Assembly: GCA_030706605.1 (NCBI GenBank)
Contig: JAUZOE010000001.1
Coordinates: 124,001-188,000 of the forward strand
Source of the DNA: Bacteroidota bacterium
GTDB taxonomy: Bacteria; Bacteroidota; Bacteroidia; Chitinophagales; Chitinophagaceae
Length of the DNA: 64,000 nt
Direction of reading: 5' to 3'
Part shown: positions 17,865-26,919 of the stretch, one piece after another
Layout: each line of letters starts with the position of its first letter
Position numbering within the stretch: position 1 is the first letter of the stretch
The notes under the pieces: generated by a model
Seen by the model: the letters and a program-made list of their open reading frames with translations, nothing else
Told to the model about the DNA's origin: nothing
Databases searched by the model: none
Position numbers and translations under genes: made by a program

Positions 17865-18613
17865 CTTAGCTTATGAGTCCTTTGTTTGGTTTCCAGGTTC
17901 ATAATTCCTTGTGTATCTATTTTATCAATCCTCACTTTTCCGGAAGAATGTATTATTTCATGATCGTTTAATAAAATACCAACGTGTGTAATTTTTCCCT
18001 CTTCATTATCAAAAAAAGCGAGGTCTCCGCAAACAGCCTCCTGCAAAAAATTAACTACCTCTCCCTTTTCTGCCTGTTGCCATGCATCCCGGGGCAAATA
18101 CTTATTTAAAAATTTGTAAGTCATCTGGGCAAATCCGCTACAATCAATTCCAAAGACAGATTTACCACCCCACAAATAAGAAGTATTTAAAAACCTGAAT
18201 GCAACCTGCTTAATCACTTTTGAAGTTATTTTTATCTCTTCAGGGTTCCAGACATTACCTTTAAATTGCACCCAATTTTTTCTCCAGAAAGCTTTACCAT
18301 TTTTAAAAGCGCTTAGTGGACACCCCATCGGTACAAACATAATATGCCCGTTGTAATCCACTTCATTTACCCAATCTGCTGTAAGATCTTTATCCACTTT
18401 CAAAAAATGTTCTTCATCAATTTCTGTAATGTGACTTTGCTGCACCCATCCTTCATACCCATCATATTTTAAAGCTATCTTAACCCAGTTATCTGGAGCA
18501 CTCTCTATTACAATTGATTTTTCGCCAAATAATTGCTGGCTCACCATTTCCGACCGATGCGAAGCCTCAACTCTCATAGGGCATACCGGCACGCAGCATA
18601 CTAAATATTGCAT
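17843..18613 (-). CDS. NlpC/P60 (C40) cell-wall peptidase with SH3-like domain
   Basis: 256 residues. The N-terminal SH3-like part is 'SEMVSQQLFGEKSIVIESAPDNWVKIALKYDGYEGWV' (about 21-57). The C-terminal C40 domain has the catalytic Cys158 in 'SVFGIDCSGFAQM' and His210 in 'GKITHVGILL', followed by 'HSSGKVRID'. It cleaves gamma-D-Glu to diamino-acid bonds in peptidoglycan peptides, like YkfC-type enzymes. No clear signal peptide is visible, so it may act on recycled muropeptides in the cytoplasm or be exported by another route. It is divergent from the sigma-factor gene. Confidence 0.9.
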   Translation of the reverse strand: MQYLVCCVPVCPMRVEASHRSEMVSQQLFGEKSIVIESAPDNWVKIALKYDGYEGWVQQSHITEIDEEHFLKVDKDLTADWVNEVDYNGHIMFVPMGCPLSAFKNGKAFWRKNWVQFKGNVWNPEEIKITSKVIKQVAFRFLNTSYLWGGKSVFGIDCSGFAQMTYKFLNKYLPRDAWQQAEKGEVVNFLQEAVCGDLAFFDNEEGKITHVGILLNDHEIIHSSGKVRIDKIDTQGIMNLETKQRTHKLRIIKRYF

Positions 18614-18690
18614 AGATTCAATAGCTTTTTACCAATGTAAATTATGGAAATTATTTAAGTTTACATCTTAATAAAAAATCAAAAACTCTT

Positions 18691-19269
18691 TTGCAATCAA
18701 AAAAGTATAGCCATATTGACGATGCGGAATTATTGCAGAATTTTTATACCGACCATGACAATAAGTGGTTGGGTATTTTGCTGCCACGTTATACTTTGCT
18801 TCTTCTGGGTGTGTGCATGAAATATTTAAAAAATGAAGAAAATGCTAAAGATTGCGTTCAGCAAATATTTTTAAAAGTGATCAGGGAATTACATAAATAC
18901 AAGGTAGAATATTTTAAAAGCTGGATTTATATGATTGCCAAAAATCACTGCCTGATGCAGCTTCGCAGTAATAAAAATACTATCATAGAAATCAATGAAC
19001 AGGTAATGCCATCCGTAGACTTTATGCTGAATGAAAATAATTTTCTTGAGAAAGAAAGGCTTTTAAACAAAATGCAGGAGGCCTTAAAACAGCTTAATAA
19101 CGAACAACAACAATGTGTAACTTTGTTTTACCTGCAAAAAAAGTCATATTCAGAAGTTGCCGAATTAACGAGTCTATCAATGTTACAGGTGAAAAGTCAT
19201 CTTCAAAACGGAAAGAGAAACCTAAAACTATTGATGGGTTCTTCAATTATTAATAATGAAAATAGTTAA
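18691..19269 (+). CDS. ECF-type RNA polymerase sigma factor (sigma-70 family)
   Basis: 192 residues from a TTG at 18691; no ATG or GTG lies in frame upstream before the conserved region, so the exact start is uncertain. Region 2 is 'MKYLKNEENAKDCVQQIFLKVIRELHKYK...FKSWIYMIAKNHCLMQLR', and region 4 is 'LNNEQQQCVTLFYLQKKSYSEVAELTSLSMLQVKSHLQNGKRNL'. It directs RNA polymerase to a small regulon. The membrane protein at 19300, 30 bases downstream, is the likely control partner. Confidence 0.92.
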   Translation: MQSKKYSHIDDAELLQNFYTDHDNKWLGILLPRYTLLLLGVCMKYLKNEENAKDCVQQIFLKVIRELHKYKVEYFKSWIYMIAKNHCLMQLRSNKNTIIEINEQVMPSVDFMLNENNFLEKERLLNKMQEALKQLNNEQQQCVTLFYLQKKSYSEVAELTSLSMLQVKSHLQNGKRNLKLLMGSSIINNENS

Positions 19270-19299
19270 TCATAAAAATCCAACCATCATATTTATTAA

Positions 19300-19662
19300 A
19301 TGAGTGATGATTTATTAAACATATTATCCAACAACAACGAAGATATTGACAGCCAAAAACTGATGGATTATCTTAACGATAAATTATCAGAAGAAGAAAA
19401 GCATGAAGTGGAAAAAACTTTAGTTGATTCTGAACTAATAAATGATGCCGTAGAAGGTTTGGAAAAATTTAAGGATAAAACTGAACTTTCCTCTTTTGTA
19501 GATCAACTTAACCAAAAACTTAAGAAGCAGATTGAAAAGAAAAAAACAAAAAAACAAAAAAGCAGGCTGAGAGATCTTCCATGGCTATATTTCAGTATAG
19601 TCCTGGTTATCCTGATTATACTGGTTGGTTTTATTGTTATCTGGAAACATTTAAATCCTTAA
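19300..19662 (+). CDS. Small single-pass membrane protein, putative anti-sigma factor
   Basis: 120 residues. The acidic N-terminus 'SQKLMDYLNDKLSEEEKHEVEKTLVDSELINDAVEGLEKF' resembles the N-terminal domain of Bacteroidota anti-sigma-like proteins but has no zinc-binding Cys/His. A lysine-rich stretch 'KKQIEKKKTKKQKSRLR' precedes one membrane helix (about 95-115), leaving almost no periplasmic part. It is co-transcribed with the ECF sigma factor. The anti-sigma role is inferred from position and layout. Its end overlaps the end of trmN6 by 4 bases (convergent). Confidence 0.7.
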   Translation: MSDDLLNILSNNNEDIDSQKLMDYLNDKLSEEEKHEVEKTLVDSELINDAVEGLEKFKDKTELSSFVDQLNQKLKKQIEKKKTKKQKSRLRDLPWLYFSIVLVILIILVGFIVIWKHLNP

Positions 19663-20390
19663 TCCGCAATGGTAAGATAATAATCTTTCAAGAGAAAATT
19701 GAATTTTTCAGAATAATTCCCTGCTTCATTTTTTATTATTATTTCATCTGAAATAATTTCTGCCGCTTCTGTAGCAAAAAATAATATTCCCCGGAAATAA
19801 TCTTGCCGAGGTGTTTGTTTTACCAATAATTCTTCTTTCAAATACAGAGGATATTTTGATACCAACGATTTAAAATATTCTATTCGCTGAAATGGGAGGA
19901 GGACAACAAAATTTCCATTATCGGCAAGATGCATTTTCACGAATTGAAGAAGTTCTGTAAGCGTCAATCCATCGCTATGCTTCGCCAAATTCTTATCACT
20001 TCTATTAGCCTTTAAATCATTTTCATAAAATGGCGGATTAGAAATTATCAAATCATATTTTAATTCATTATCCCATTTTTTTATATCCTCATGGTCTATT
20101 CCAAGGCGATGTGCCCATGGGGATTCCCTGAAATTTTGCAAAGCCTGTTGGTATGAATTGTCATCAATTTCAACTGCCCTGATTGAAGCCATAGAATTTT
20201 GGGCTACCATCAGGCTAAGCAAACCTGTACCGGCACCAATATCTAAAATTGATTTCGGATTGATGCTTTTTTGTTCGATTTTATGAGCTACCCACGCTCC
20301 AAACAAACAAGAATCTGTACAGACTTTCATACTGCATTTTTCCTGTTCAATCCGAAATTTTTTAAATTTAAAATAATGATTAGACGGCAA
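19659..20390 (-). CDS. trmN6: tRNA1(Val) adenine-37 N6-methyltransferase
   Basis: 243 residues. SAM-binding motif I is 'ILDIGAGTGLLSLMVAQ' at about 43-59. The catalytic N6-adenine motif is 'LIISNPPFYENDLK' (NPPF) at about 114-127. 'CMKVCTDSCLFGAWV' at the N-terminus is typical of the YfiC/TrmN6 group. It methylates A37 in tRNA-Val. It is likely a single gene, convergent with the sigma/anti-sigma pair. Confidence 0.93.
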   Translation of the reverse strand: MPSNHYFKFKKFRIEQEKCSMKVCTDSCLFGAWVAHKIEQKSINPKSILDIGAGTGLLSLMVAQNSMASIRAVEIDDNSYQQALQNFRESPWAHRLGIDHEDIKKWDNELKYDLIISNPPFYENDLKANRSDKNLAKHSDGLTLTELLQFVKMHLADNGNFVVLLPFQRIEYFKSLVSKYPLYLKEELLVKQTPRQDYFRGILFFATEAAEIISDEIIIKNEAGNYSEKFNFLLKDYYLTIAD

Positions 20391-20455
20391 AATTTTATTT
20401 TAGGAGTTAAATGATCAATAAGAAAAGGTATCAGCATTATTATTTTATTTCTCCG

Positions 20456-21469
20456 TCAGGCAGTTCTTGCAGAAGGCACTACTGAAAGATCTTCGAAACG
20501 GGAATCCAGATATTTGTAATAAGCGGTAATCGCAATCATGGCGGCATTATCGGTACAATATTCAAATGAAGGAATGTAAGTATTCCAACCTTCTTCTTTT
20601 CCCAAAGCTTCAAATGAACTGCGCAAGCCACTGTTAGCGCTCACTCCACCTGCTATACACACTTCTGTGATCCCGGTTTCACGCGAAGCTTTTTTTAATT
20701 TATTTAATAAAACAGAAACGATACGCGACTGGATAGACGCGCAGATATCAGGCAAATTTTCTTCTACAAAATTTTCGTTTTTTATTTTTTCATCACGTAT
20801 GAAATACAAAAATGCCGTTTTCAAACCACTGAAACTAAAATCCAGGCCATCAATTTTTGGTTCAGGAAATTTATATTTATTGCCATTGCCTTCTTTTGCA
20901 TATTTATCTATCAGCGGCCCACCGGGATATGGCAAACCAAGTATTTTTGCCGATTTATCAAAAGCCTCTCCGGCAGCATCATCAAGTGTCTGGCCAATTA
21001 TTTTCATACTCAAGGGAGATTCGCACAAAACAATTTGTGTGTGACCGCCACTTACAGTAAGGCAGAGAAAGGGAAATGAAGGAATCTTATTTTTTTCATA
21101 TATCGGCCGAATAAGATTGGCCAATACATGTGCCTGCATATGATGAACTGCTATCAATGGTTTATTGAGAGCAAGAGACATTGATTTTGTAAATTCGGCG
21201 CCCACTAATAACGCTCCGATTAATCCGGGAGATTGTGTAAATGCAAATGCATCTATATCTGATAATGATACGCCAGCAATTTTTAATGCCTGATCTGTTA
21301 CCGGAACAATAGATTGCAAATGTGCCCTGGACGCTAATTCAGGAACTACGCCGCCATATTTTTCATGAATTTTTTGACTGGAAATAACATTACTTAAAAT
21401 AATCCCGTCCCTGCAAACAGAGGCTGCGGTTTCATCGCATGAAGATTCAATAGCAAAAATAGTAACCAT
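20456..21469 (-). CDS. tsaD: tRNA N6-adenosine threonylcarbamoyltransferase TsaD
   Basis: 337 residues, normal length. It opens 'TIFAIESSCDETAASV'. The metal-binding histidines are H110 and H114 in 'VHHMQAHVLANL', followed by 'LTVSGGHTQIVL' and 'GEAFDKSAKILGLPYPGGP'. With TsaB, TsaC and TsaE it makes t6A37 in ANN-decoding tRNAs. A -7-like box (TAACTTTG on the minus strand, 21476-21483) lies only 6 bases before the ATG, so the leader would be very short. Confidence 0.97.
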   Translation of the reverse strand: MVTIFAIESSCDETAASVCRDGIILSNVISSQKIHEKYGGVVPELASRAHLQSIVPVTDQALKIAGVSLSDIDAFAFTQSPGLIGALLVGAEFTKSMSLALNKPLIAVHHMQAHVLANLIRPIYEKNKIPSFPFLCLTVSGGHTQIVLCESPLSMKIIGQTLDDAAGEAFDKSAKILGLPYPGGPLIDKYAKEGNGNKYKFPEPKIDGLDFSFSGLKTAFLYFIRDEKIKNENFVEENLPDICASIQSRIVSVLLNKLKKASRETGITEVCIAGGVSANSGLRSSFEALGKEEGWNTYIPSFEYCTDNAAMIAITAYYKYLDSRFEDLSVVPSARTA

Positions 21470-21524
21470 AGATTACAAAGTTAAAGGCTAATTAATATTT
21501 GTGCCTGATTTGTTTGGAGAAAAA

Positions 21525-22769
21525 TTATTTTGACCTGATAGCAACTACCGGATCAAGACGTGATGCAATATATGCAGGTATTATACCCGCTAAAATTCCA
21601 ATTAATATACAAATCGAAATAGCAAGGCTAAGGATGCCTGCAGAAATAAAAACGGGGAAATTAAAAACATTAGTAAGGATTATCGTTAGTAAAAAAACCA
21701 ATAACAATCCAATCAAACCACCCATAATACAAATAATAGCTGCTTCCAGCAAAAATTCAGAAAGGATACTTCTTTTTTTAGCGCCCAGGGCTTTCTTGAT
21801 GCCAATCATAGCCGTTCTTTCTTTCACAGTTACAAACATTATATTGGCAATCCCGAATGCCCCTACCACAAGGCTTAAAATTCCTATGGCCCATCCCCCA
21901 AGGTTGATATTTGAAAAAAGAGAACTTACCCGATCACTAAAACTGGAAATCTGGTTAAGAGAGAAATTATCTTCCTGGGTAGGACTTAGTTTTCTTATTG
22001 ATCGCATTACACCCTCCAATTCATCAGCAAGCTCAGCAGAACTGACATTATCTTTTCCTTTCACCATAATTTTAGGACCGCTATTATCTTCATTAATAAG
22101 TTGCCTTGCAAAGCGGTAAGATACAATAAGGCATTGGTCATAATCCCAACCAATCATACTTGTACCCATTCTTTTAATTACTCCTATAATAGTGGCATTA
22201 TGCCCTTTTACTTTCACCTCCTTTCCAATAGCCTGAGAAGCATTCTCAAATAAATTTTCCGCATTGGAATAACCAATAATTACAACAGGACTGCCGGAAG
22301 AAAATTCATTCTCTGAAATAAAACGCCCATAAGCCATAGTAATTGGCTGTATATCATTTTCTTCTTCACTTACGCCATACATAGTTACATTTTGCAAGGC
22401 ATAACTATCATATTCAACATTTACACGGGAGTCTATTTCAAAGGCAACATTACTCACAAGTTGACTTCTTTGTTTTATGAATGCAACTTCTTTAAACTTT
22501 GGTTCAGGTCTATTTACAAATTTCCACCAGGGATAATCAGGGCCTCCGGCATATTCCCATTTATCAATATAAATAGTATTGGTACCTAAACTTTTAATCT
22601 GATTTTGAATATTCATTTCAAGGCTATTTACCGTAGCCAGCACGCCGATAATACAAAAAATTCCAAAAGAAATTCCGATTAAAGACAACGAAGTGCGTAA
22701 CTTATTCACCCTCAACTCCTGCATGGTGAGACGAAAAGAACTCGCTAATATGTTAAGCGTTTTACGCAT
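21525..22769 (-). CDS. ABC transporter permease, MacB/FtsX type
   Basis: 414 residues. The N-terminal helix is in 'VNKLRTSLSLIGISFGIFCIIGVLATVNSLEMNIQNQIKSLG' (about 20-61). A periplasmic MacB-core domain follows (about 65-270). Three C-terminal helices hold 'GIANIMFVTVKERTAMIGIKKALGAKKRSIL', the FtsX signature. It belongs to mechanotransmission ABC systems that move lipoproteins or export peptides or drugs. No ATPase gene is next to it, so its partner must be elsewhere. A promoter-like TAAATTTG box (minus strand, 22774-22781) sits just before the ATG. Confidence 0.93.
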   Translation of the reverse strand: MRKTLNILASSFRLTMQELRVNKLRTSLSLIGISFGIFCIIGVLATVNSLEMNIQNQIKSLGTNTIYIDKWEYAGGPDYPWWKFVNRPEPKFKEVAFIKQRSQLVSNVAFEIDSRVNVEYDSYALQNVTMYGVSEEENDIQPITMAYGRFISENEFSSGSPVVIIGYSNAENLFENASQAIGKEVKVKGHNATIIGVIKRMGTSMIGWDYDQCLIVSYRFARQLINEDNSGPKIMVKGKDNVSSAELADELEGVMRSIRKLSPTQEDNFSLNQISSFSDRVSSLFSNINLGGWAIGILSLVVGAFGIANIMFVTVKERTAMIGIKKALGAKKRSILSEFLLEAAIICIMGGLIGLLLVFLLTIILTNVFNFPVFISAGILSLAISICILIGILAGIIPAYIASRLDPVVAIRSK

Positions 22770-22866
22770 AAGGCAAATTTAATGGTTCGCTTTTAGATCT
22801 GGTAAAAATTATGGTGAATGGCAATGATACTCATAAAAAAATAATACAGGAATCAATAAAAATGGT

Positions 22867-23928
22867 TTGCGTAATTTACAGGCCTTTAAAATAAAATTGT
22901 TGGGTTTGAAAGCATCCAGGGAGAATTTAAGGTTACAGAAGATAATAACTTTTATCGCTATATTACTCTTCATCATAAAAGGAGTTGCCGCTATTATTAC
23001 CGGGTCATTAGCAATTCTGACTGATGCTCTTGAAAGTATTGTGAATGTGGTAGCAGGAGCTTTAGGATTGTATAGCCTATATGTTTCTTCTAAACCAAAA
23101 GATGCAGATCATCCTTATGGGCATGGGAAAGTAGAATTCATTTCGGCTGCTGTGGAAGGGTCTTTAATTATACTTGCAGGCTTTTTTATAATTTATAATG
23201 CCATTGTCCACATCATTTATCCCCATTCCATTGCCAAACTCGATTTAGGTATTTTATTAATCAGTATCACTGCTATTATTAATTATATCGCCGGGACAGT
23301 TTGTGTGAGTACAGGGAAAAGAAATAATTCATTACAATTAATTGCTGCCGGTCGTCATTTAAAAACAGATACTTATTCGACCTTAGGAATTGTGGCCGGG
23401 CTTTCACTGATACATATCACTAAACTGGAATTTATTGACAGTATTATCGCGGGTATTGTAGCCATAATCATCATTTTGACAGGTTATAAAATTGCCCGTA
23501 CCTCTATTGCCGGAATTATGGATGAAGCAGATACCCAGTTACTGAATGATATAGTAACACTTTTAAACAAAAACCGTCCTGAAAACTGGATCGACTTGCA
23601 TAATTTAAGAATCATAAAATATGGCAGCACCCTACATTGCGATTGCCATCTTACGGTACCATGGTATCTTAATGTATACGAGGCTCATGCTGAGATAGAC
23701 GCATTGGCTCAATTAATTAGAAATAAATTTGGCGAATCGCTGGAACTGTTTGTACACTCTGACGGATGCCAGGAATATTCCTGCAAAATCTGTGCAAAAA
23801 AAAACTGCCTGGTCCGTAAACATCCCTTTGAGAAAAGAATACATTGGACTATTAATAATATTTCGAAAGATTCGAAACACAGCATTTTAATTGAAAAAGA
23901 AATTAATCAAAATCAGGTTCTTTTTTAG
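22867..23928 (+). CDS. Cation diffusion facilitator (CDF) metal exporter with Cys-rich C-terminal tail
   Basis: 353 residues from a TTG at 22867; an ATG at 22862 is in another frame, and no in-frame ATG precedes helix 1, so the start is uncertain. Metal-site motifs are 'LTDALESIVNVVAG' in helix 2, 'DADHPYGHGKVEFISAAVEG', and 'AGRHLKTDTYSTLGIVAG' (HxxxD) in helix 5. The cytoplasmic domain is followed by a tail 'HSDGCQEYSCKICAKKNCLVRKHPF' with five cysteines, which may bind extra metal. It exports a divalent metal such as Zn, Fe or Mn in exchange for protons; the metal is not known. Confidence 0.9.
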   Translation: MRNLQAFKIKLLGLKASRENLRLQKIITFIAILLFIIKGVAAIITGSLAILTDALESIVNVVAGALGLYSLYVSSKPKDADHPYGHGKVEFISAAVEGSLIILAGFFIIYNAIVHIIYPHSIAKLDLGILLISITAIINYIAGTVCVSTGKRNNSLQLIAAGRHLKTDTYSTLGIVAGLSLIHITKLEFIDSIIAGIVAIIIILTGYKIARTSIAGIMDEADTQLLNDIVTLLNKNRPENWIDLHNLRIIKYGSTLHCDCHLTVPWYLNVYEAHAEIDALAQLIRNKFGESLELFVHSDGCQEYSCKICAKKNCLVRKHPFEKRIHWTINNISKDSKHSILIEKEINQNQVLF

Positions 23929-24312
23929 AAAATTATTTTACAAAAAAATATCCCCTTATAGATATAAGGGGACTCCAAAATTCAAAAACTGATTATCCAT
24001 TAAGCTCTTGATAAGATTCAGAAGTGAGCAAGTAATAATTTACTTACCGGTTCCTCGTCAATTATTTTTAATACTTTTTATGTGAAATCGCAACAGAATG
24101 GATACGCATAAGTGTTTCTTCGTAAAGGTTTAAAAAATAGGTTAGCAACGGGTTTAGCAATTATAAAACGATGAGAGCCAATAGTTATTTCATTTCTTAA
24201 AAAAAAGAGTAAAGTTGCTCAATCAAGCGTAGAAAGCACAGTAGAATATACTATAACCCGATAACGGTTACACCCATTGGAAAAACACGTTCAATAAATT
24301 GAGTAAAAGGAT
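23929..24312. other. Intergenic stretch, one hairpin, no supported gene
   Basis: It contains a 9-bp hairpin (TCCCCTTAT / ATAAGGGGA, 23951-23972). On the minus strand this is followed by a T-rich run, so it may end transcripts from the VIT-family gene. Short minus-strand open frames at about 23990-24160 give fragments that look partly protein-like (for example ending SESYQELNG) but are in different frames. No start, family or continuous frame supports a gene. Confidence 0.4.
23944..23972 (-). terminator. Possible terminator for the VIT-family gene transcript
   Basis: A perfect 9-bp stem TCCCCTTAT-AGAT-ATAAGGGGA, read on the minus strand, is followed by TATTTTTTTG. It is 340 bases downstream of the nearest minus-strand stop codon, so the assignment is uncertain. 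Confidence 0.45.
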
Positions 24313-25014
24313 TTATTTAAAAAGTAATGCTACACCAAAAGCAGCGGCCGCTGCAAGAGCGCCTATCAGCATTACTTTCAGAGCACCCGAAAATACCGGC
24401 ACTCCGGTTATTTTACTTTTAAAATAACCAAACACGAATAGACATATAAGTGTAGCAATAACAGAAAATTTCAGTGCTTCTATTGAATTAGCAATAAAAA
24501 AATAAGGACTTAATGGAATAATCCCTCCAACTGCATAAGATACCCCTATATTTAATGCGCTTTTTGTTGCTCTTTTCGGATCGGGCACTTCGAGCCCCAA
24601 TTCAAATTTCATCATAAAATCTACCCATTGTTTTTTATCTTTTGAGATTTCCTCAGTAGCTTTTATCTGAATTTCTTCGCTCAACCCAATATTTTCAAAA
24701 AATTCTCTTACTTCATCTTTTTCCTTCTCAGGTACATTTTCCACCTCTGCATATTCTCTTTTTAATTCACTCGAATAATGATCCTGTTCAGTTTTCCCTG
24801 CAAGGTAGCCTCCCAAACCCATGGCAATACTACCGGCAACTATTTCCGCAATTCCCGCAATTACAATTATTGAGCTATTGGAAACTGCGCCTGTAAGCCC
24901 TGCGGCCAAAGCAAAAGGAACGGTAAGGCCATCGCTCATTCCTATTACCACATCGCGCAAAAGATCGGAGCTTTGCAAATGTTCTTCTTCATGGTGATGA
25001 TCCTTGTCGTGCAT
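24313..25014 (-). CDS. VIT1/CCC1 family iron/manganese transporter
   Basis: 233 residues. 'LLRDVVIGMSDGLTVPFALAAGLTGAVSNSSIIVIAGIAEIVAGSIAMGLGGYLAGKTEQDHY' (about 18-80) holds the conserved first two helices (GxSDGLTxPFALAAGL). A Glu-rich cytoplasmic segment (about 80-150) forms the metal-binding loop, and three further helices follow. Plant and yeast members load iron or manganese into vacuoles; bacterial ones export these metals. It lies near a CDF exporter, but on the other strand and separated by 384 bases, so a shared metal role is only a possibility. Confidence 0.92.
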   Translation of the reverse strand: MHDKDHHHEEEHLQSSDLLRDVVIGMSDGLTVPFALAAGLTGAVSNSSIIVIAGIAEIVAGSIAMGLGGYLAGKTEQDHYSSELKREYAEVENVPEKEKDEVREFFENIGLSEEIQIKATEEISKDKKQWVDFMMKFELGLEVPDPKRATKSALNIGVSYAVGGIIPLSPYFFIANSIEALKFSVIATLICLFVFGYFKSKITGVPVFSGALKVMLIGALAAAAAFGVALLFK

Positions 25015-25077
25015 TCTCTATAAGTTAATTATCTTATTCGGTTCTAATAACATTATTTAAACTCTTTTCAAAATTTC

Positions 25078-26274
25078 TTATTTTCCATACGTAATCCTAT
25101 AAATAGCTCCACTAAAATCATCGCTTACCAACATAGAACCATCCTGCAAAAATTGAACATCTACCGGACGACCGCTTACGTCTCTGATATTTTGCAACCA
25201 ACCTTGAGCAAAAATTTCAGGATCCTGTGCATTTCCATTTGCATCCATTTTTACTACTGCTACCCTGTATCCAATCGGAATGCTCCTGTTCCAGCTTCCA
25301 TGTTCAGCAATAAAAATAGCATTCTTATATTCAGAAGGGAACATACTCCCGGTATTAAAACGCAAACCCAATGGAGCAACATGAGGGCCTAATAATTTTG
25401 CCGGAGCAGTATAGTCACTGCAATTTTTACCTTTGCCAAATTCGGGATCAGGAATATTTCCCTGGTGGCAATATGGATAACCAAAATGCATACCTGATTT
25501 TGGGGCGGTATTCAATTCGTCATTAGGGATATCATCGCCCAGGTTATCGCGTCCGTTATCAGTAAACCAGATATCCTTTGTCAGTGGATTCCAGTCAAAA
25601 CCAACAGTATTTCTTATTCCCCTGGCAAAAATTTCAACATCGGTACCGTCAGCATTCATACGATTTAAAGAAGCGTATGGAGGTTTAGGATCGCAGATAT
25701 TACAAGGCGCCCCTACGGGAACATACAATTTTCCATCAGGACCAAAAGCTATAAATCTTAAACCGTGGTGCTCATCTTTAGGAAGTTGATCATAAACAAC
25801 AACCGGTTTAGGTGGATTATCCAATCGCGATTCTATGCTATCCAATCTATAAATAGTGGAAATAGCTCCAATATACAAACTACCATCCTCGAAAGCTACT
25901 CCATTCGGAGAAGTAAGGCCATTGGCAATTTCATATACCTTCATGGTTTTCCCATCATGGTTTTCATCTTTTATTGCATACACTTTATCACCTTTAGTTC
26001 CCACAAAAACTGTCCCTGTAGGTGAAACACACATCTCTCTTGCCTTGGGTACTTCAGCATATACACTGATTTTAAAACCCTGGGGTAATTTAATTTTATC
26101 AAGTTTATACTTATTAAAAAGCGCTTCACTACTATTGCTATCCAATACAGCAGTCCTGGATAGCCCTACTTTGGATTGATTGCCATTACAATTGCTGAGC
26201 AGGATGGAAATCCCGACAAAGGCAACTAAAAGAATCGTTTTTTTTAAAAAAAATTTTACAATACGCATAACCAA
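25078..26274 (-). CDS. PQQ-dependent sugar (sorbosone) dehydrogenase-like beta-propeller protein
   Basis: 398 residues with a lipoprotein signal ending 'ISILLSNCNGNQ'. The beta-propeller opens with 'KLPQGFKISVYAEVPKAREMCVSPTGTVFVGTKGDKVYAI'. Later motifs are 'DEHHGLRFIAFGPDGKLYVPVGAPCNICDP', 'FARGIRNTVGFDWNPLTKDIWFTDNGRDNLGDDIPNDEL' and 'IFIAEHGSWNRS', the soluble glucose/sorbosone dehydrogenase pattern. It probably oxidises aldoses at the cell envelope with PQQ. No PQQ synthesis genes are in the window, so the cofactor must be imported or made elsewhere. Confidence 0.9.
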   Translation of the reverse strand: MVMRIVKFFLKKTILLVAFVGISILLSNCNGNQSKVGLSRTAVLDSNSSEALFNKYKLDKIKLPQGFKISVYAEVPKAREMCVSPTGTVFVGTKGDKVYAIKDENHDGKTMKVYEIANGLTSPNGVAFEDGSLYIGAISTIYRLDSIESRLDNPPKPVVVYDQLPKDEHHGLRFIAFGPDGKLYVPVGAPCNICDPKPPYASLNRMNADGTDVEIFARGIRNTVGFDWNPLTKDIWFTDNGRDNLGDDIPNDELNTAPKSGMHFGYPYCHQGNIPDPEFGKGKNCSDYTAPAKLLGPHVAPLGLRFNTGSMFPSEYKNAIFIAEHGSWNRSIPIGYRVAVVKMDANGNAQDPEIFAQGWLQNIRDVSGRPVDVQFLQDGSMLVSDDFSGAIYRITYGK

Positions 26275-26392
26275 AATTTAGATGATTATAAAATTATACA
26301 AAAATTTACTCTAAATACATTGTCATAAGACATTAATTCAATTGTAAACTTAGAAACTTCGATTGAACCCAGCTGTTTCATTTTACAAATTT

Positions 26393-26890
26393 CTAAAAAA
26401 GAAGTGCAACTCCATTTGCATATTTATTTTCATGCTCCAGCAACCATTGTTTTCTCCACAATCCACCTGCATACCCAGTAAGGCTTCCATCGGAACCTAT
26501 AACCCGGTGACAGGGAACTATAATAGAAATTCGGTTGCTGCCATTGGCTTTGCCTATAGCTCTTATTGCTTTTATATTACCAATCCGTCGGGCAAGCTGG
26601 AGATAACTTATTGGTTTCCCGAATGGAATATTTACTAATTCATCCCAGACTTTTTTCTGAAAAGGGGTACCCAATTGCTGAAAAGGAAGATCGAAATGGA
26701 TTCTTTTACCCGAAAAGTATTCATCCAGTTGTTTTCGGCATTTTTCAAAAGTGTTTTTATCTTTTTTTGAAACAGACTCCCCGTGATCATTACTTTTTAT
26801 TTCATCTGCTTTATCAATAAACATAATTTCATTGATGACTCCTTCACTTATATTAACAGAAAGTTGTCCAACGGGAGATTGATAATACAT
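26393..26890 (-). CDS. ogt: Methylated-DNA-[protein]-cysteine S-methyltransferase
   Basis: 165 residues, the Ogt-type length. The active-site motif is 'IIVPCHRVIGSDGSLTGYAGG' with the acceptor Cys127. The DNA-binding helix-turn-helix is 'GKPISYLQLARRIGNIKAIRAIGKANGSN' (about 91-119). It repairs O6-alkylguanine by a suicide transfer to Cys. No AdaA domain is fused, so it does not regulate transcription. It lies 29 bases after the SirB1-like gene. Confidence 0.96.
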   Translation of the reverse strand: MYYQSPVGQLSVNISEGVINEIMFIDKADEIKSNDHGESVSKKDKNTFEKCRKQLDEYFSGKRIHFDLPFQQLGTPFQKKVWDELVNIPFGKPISYLQLARRIGNIKAIRAIGKANGSNRISIIVPCHRVIGSDGSLTGYAGGLWRKQWLLEHENKYANGVALLF

Positions 26891-26919
26891 GAAAAAATAA
26901 TTTTCTAACGTGATAAAAA

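Noticed and set aside
23993-24160. Fragmentary protein-like pieces on the minus strand (for example ending SESYQELNG)
   Set aside because: They need several frame changes, have no ATG-led continuous frame and no known family; kept only as a note.
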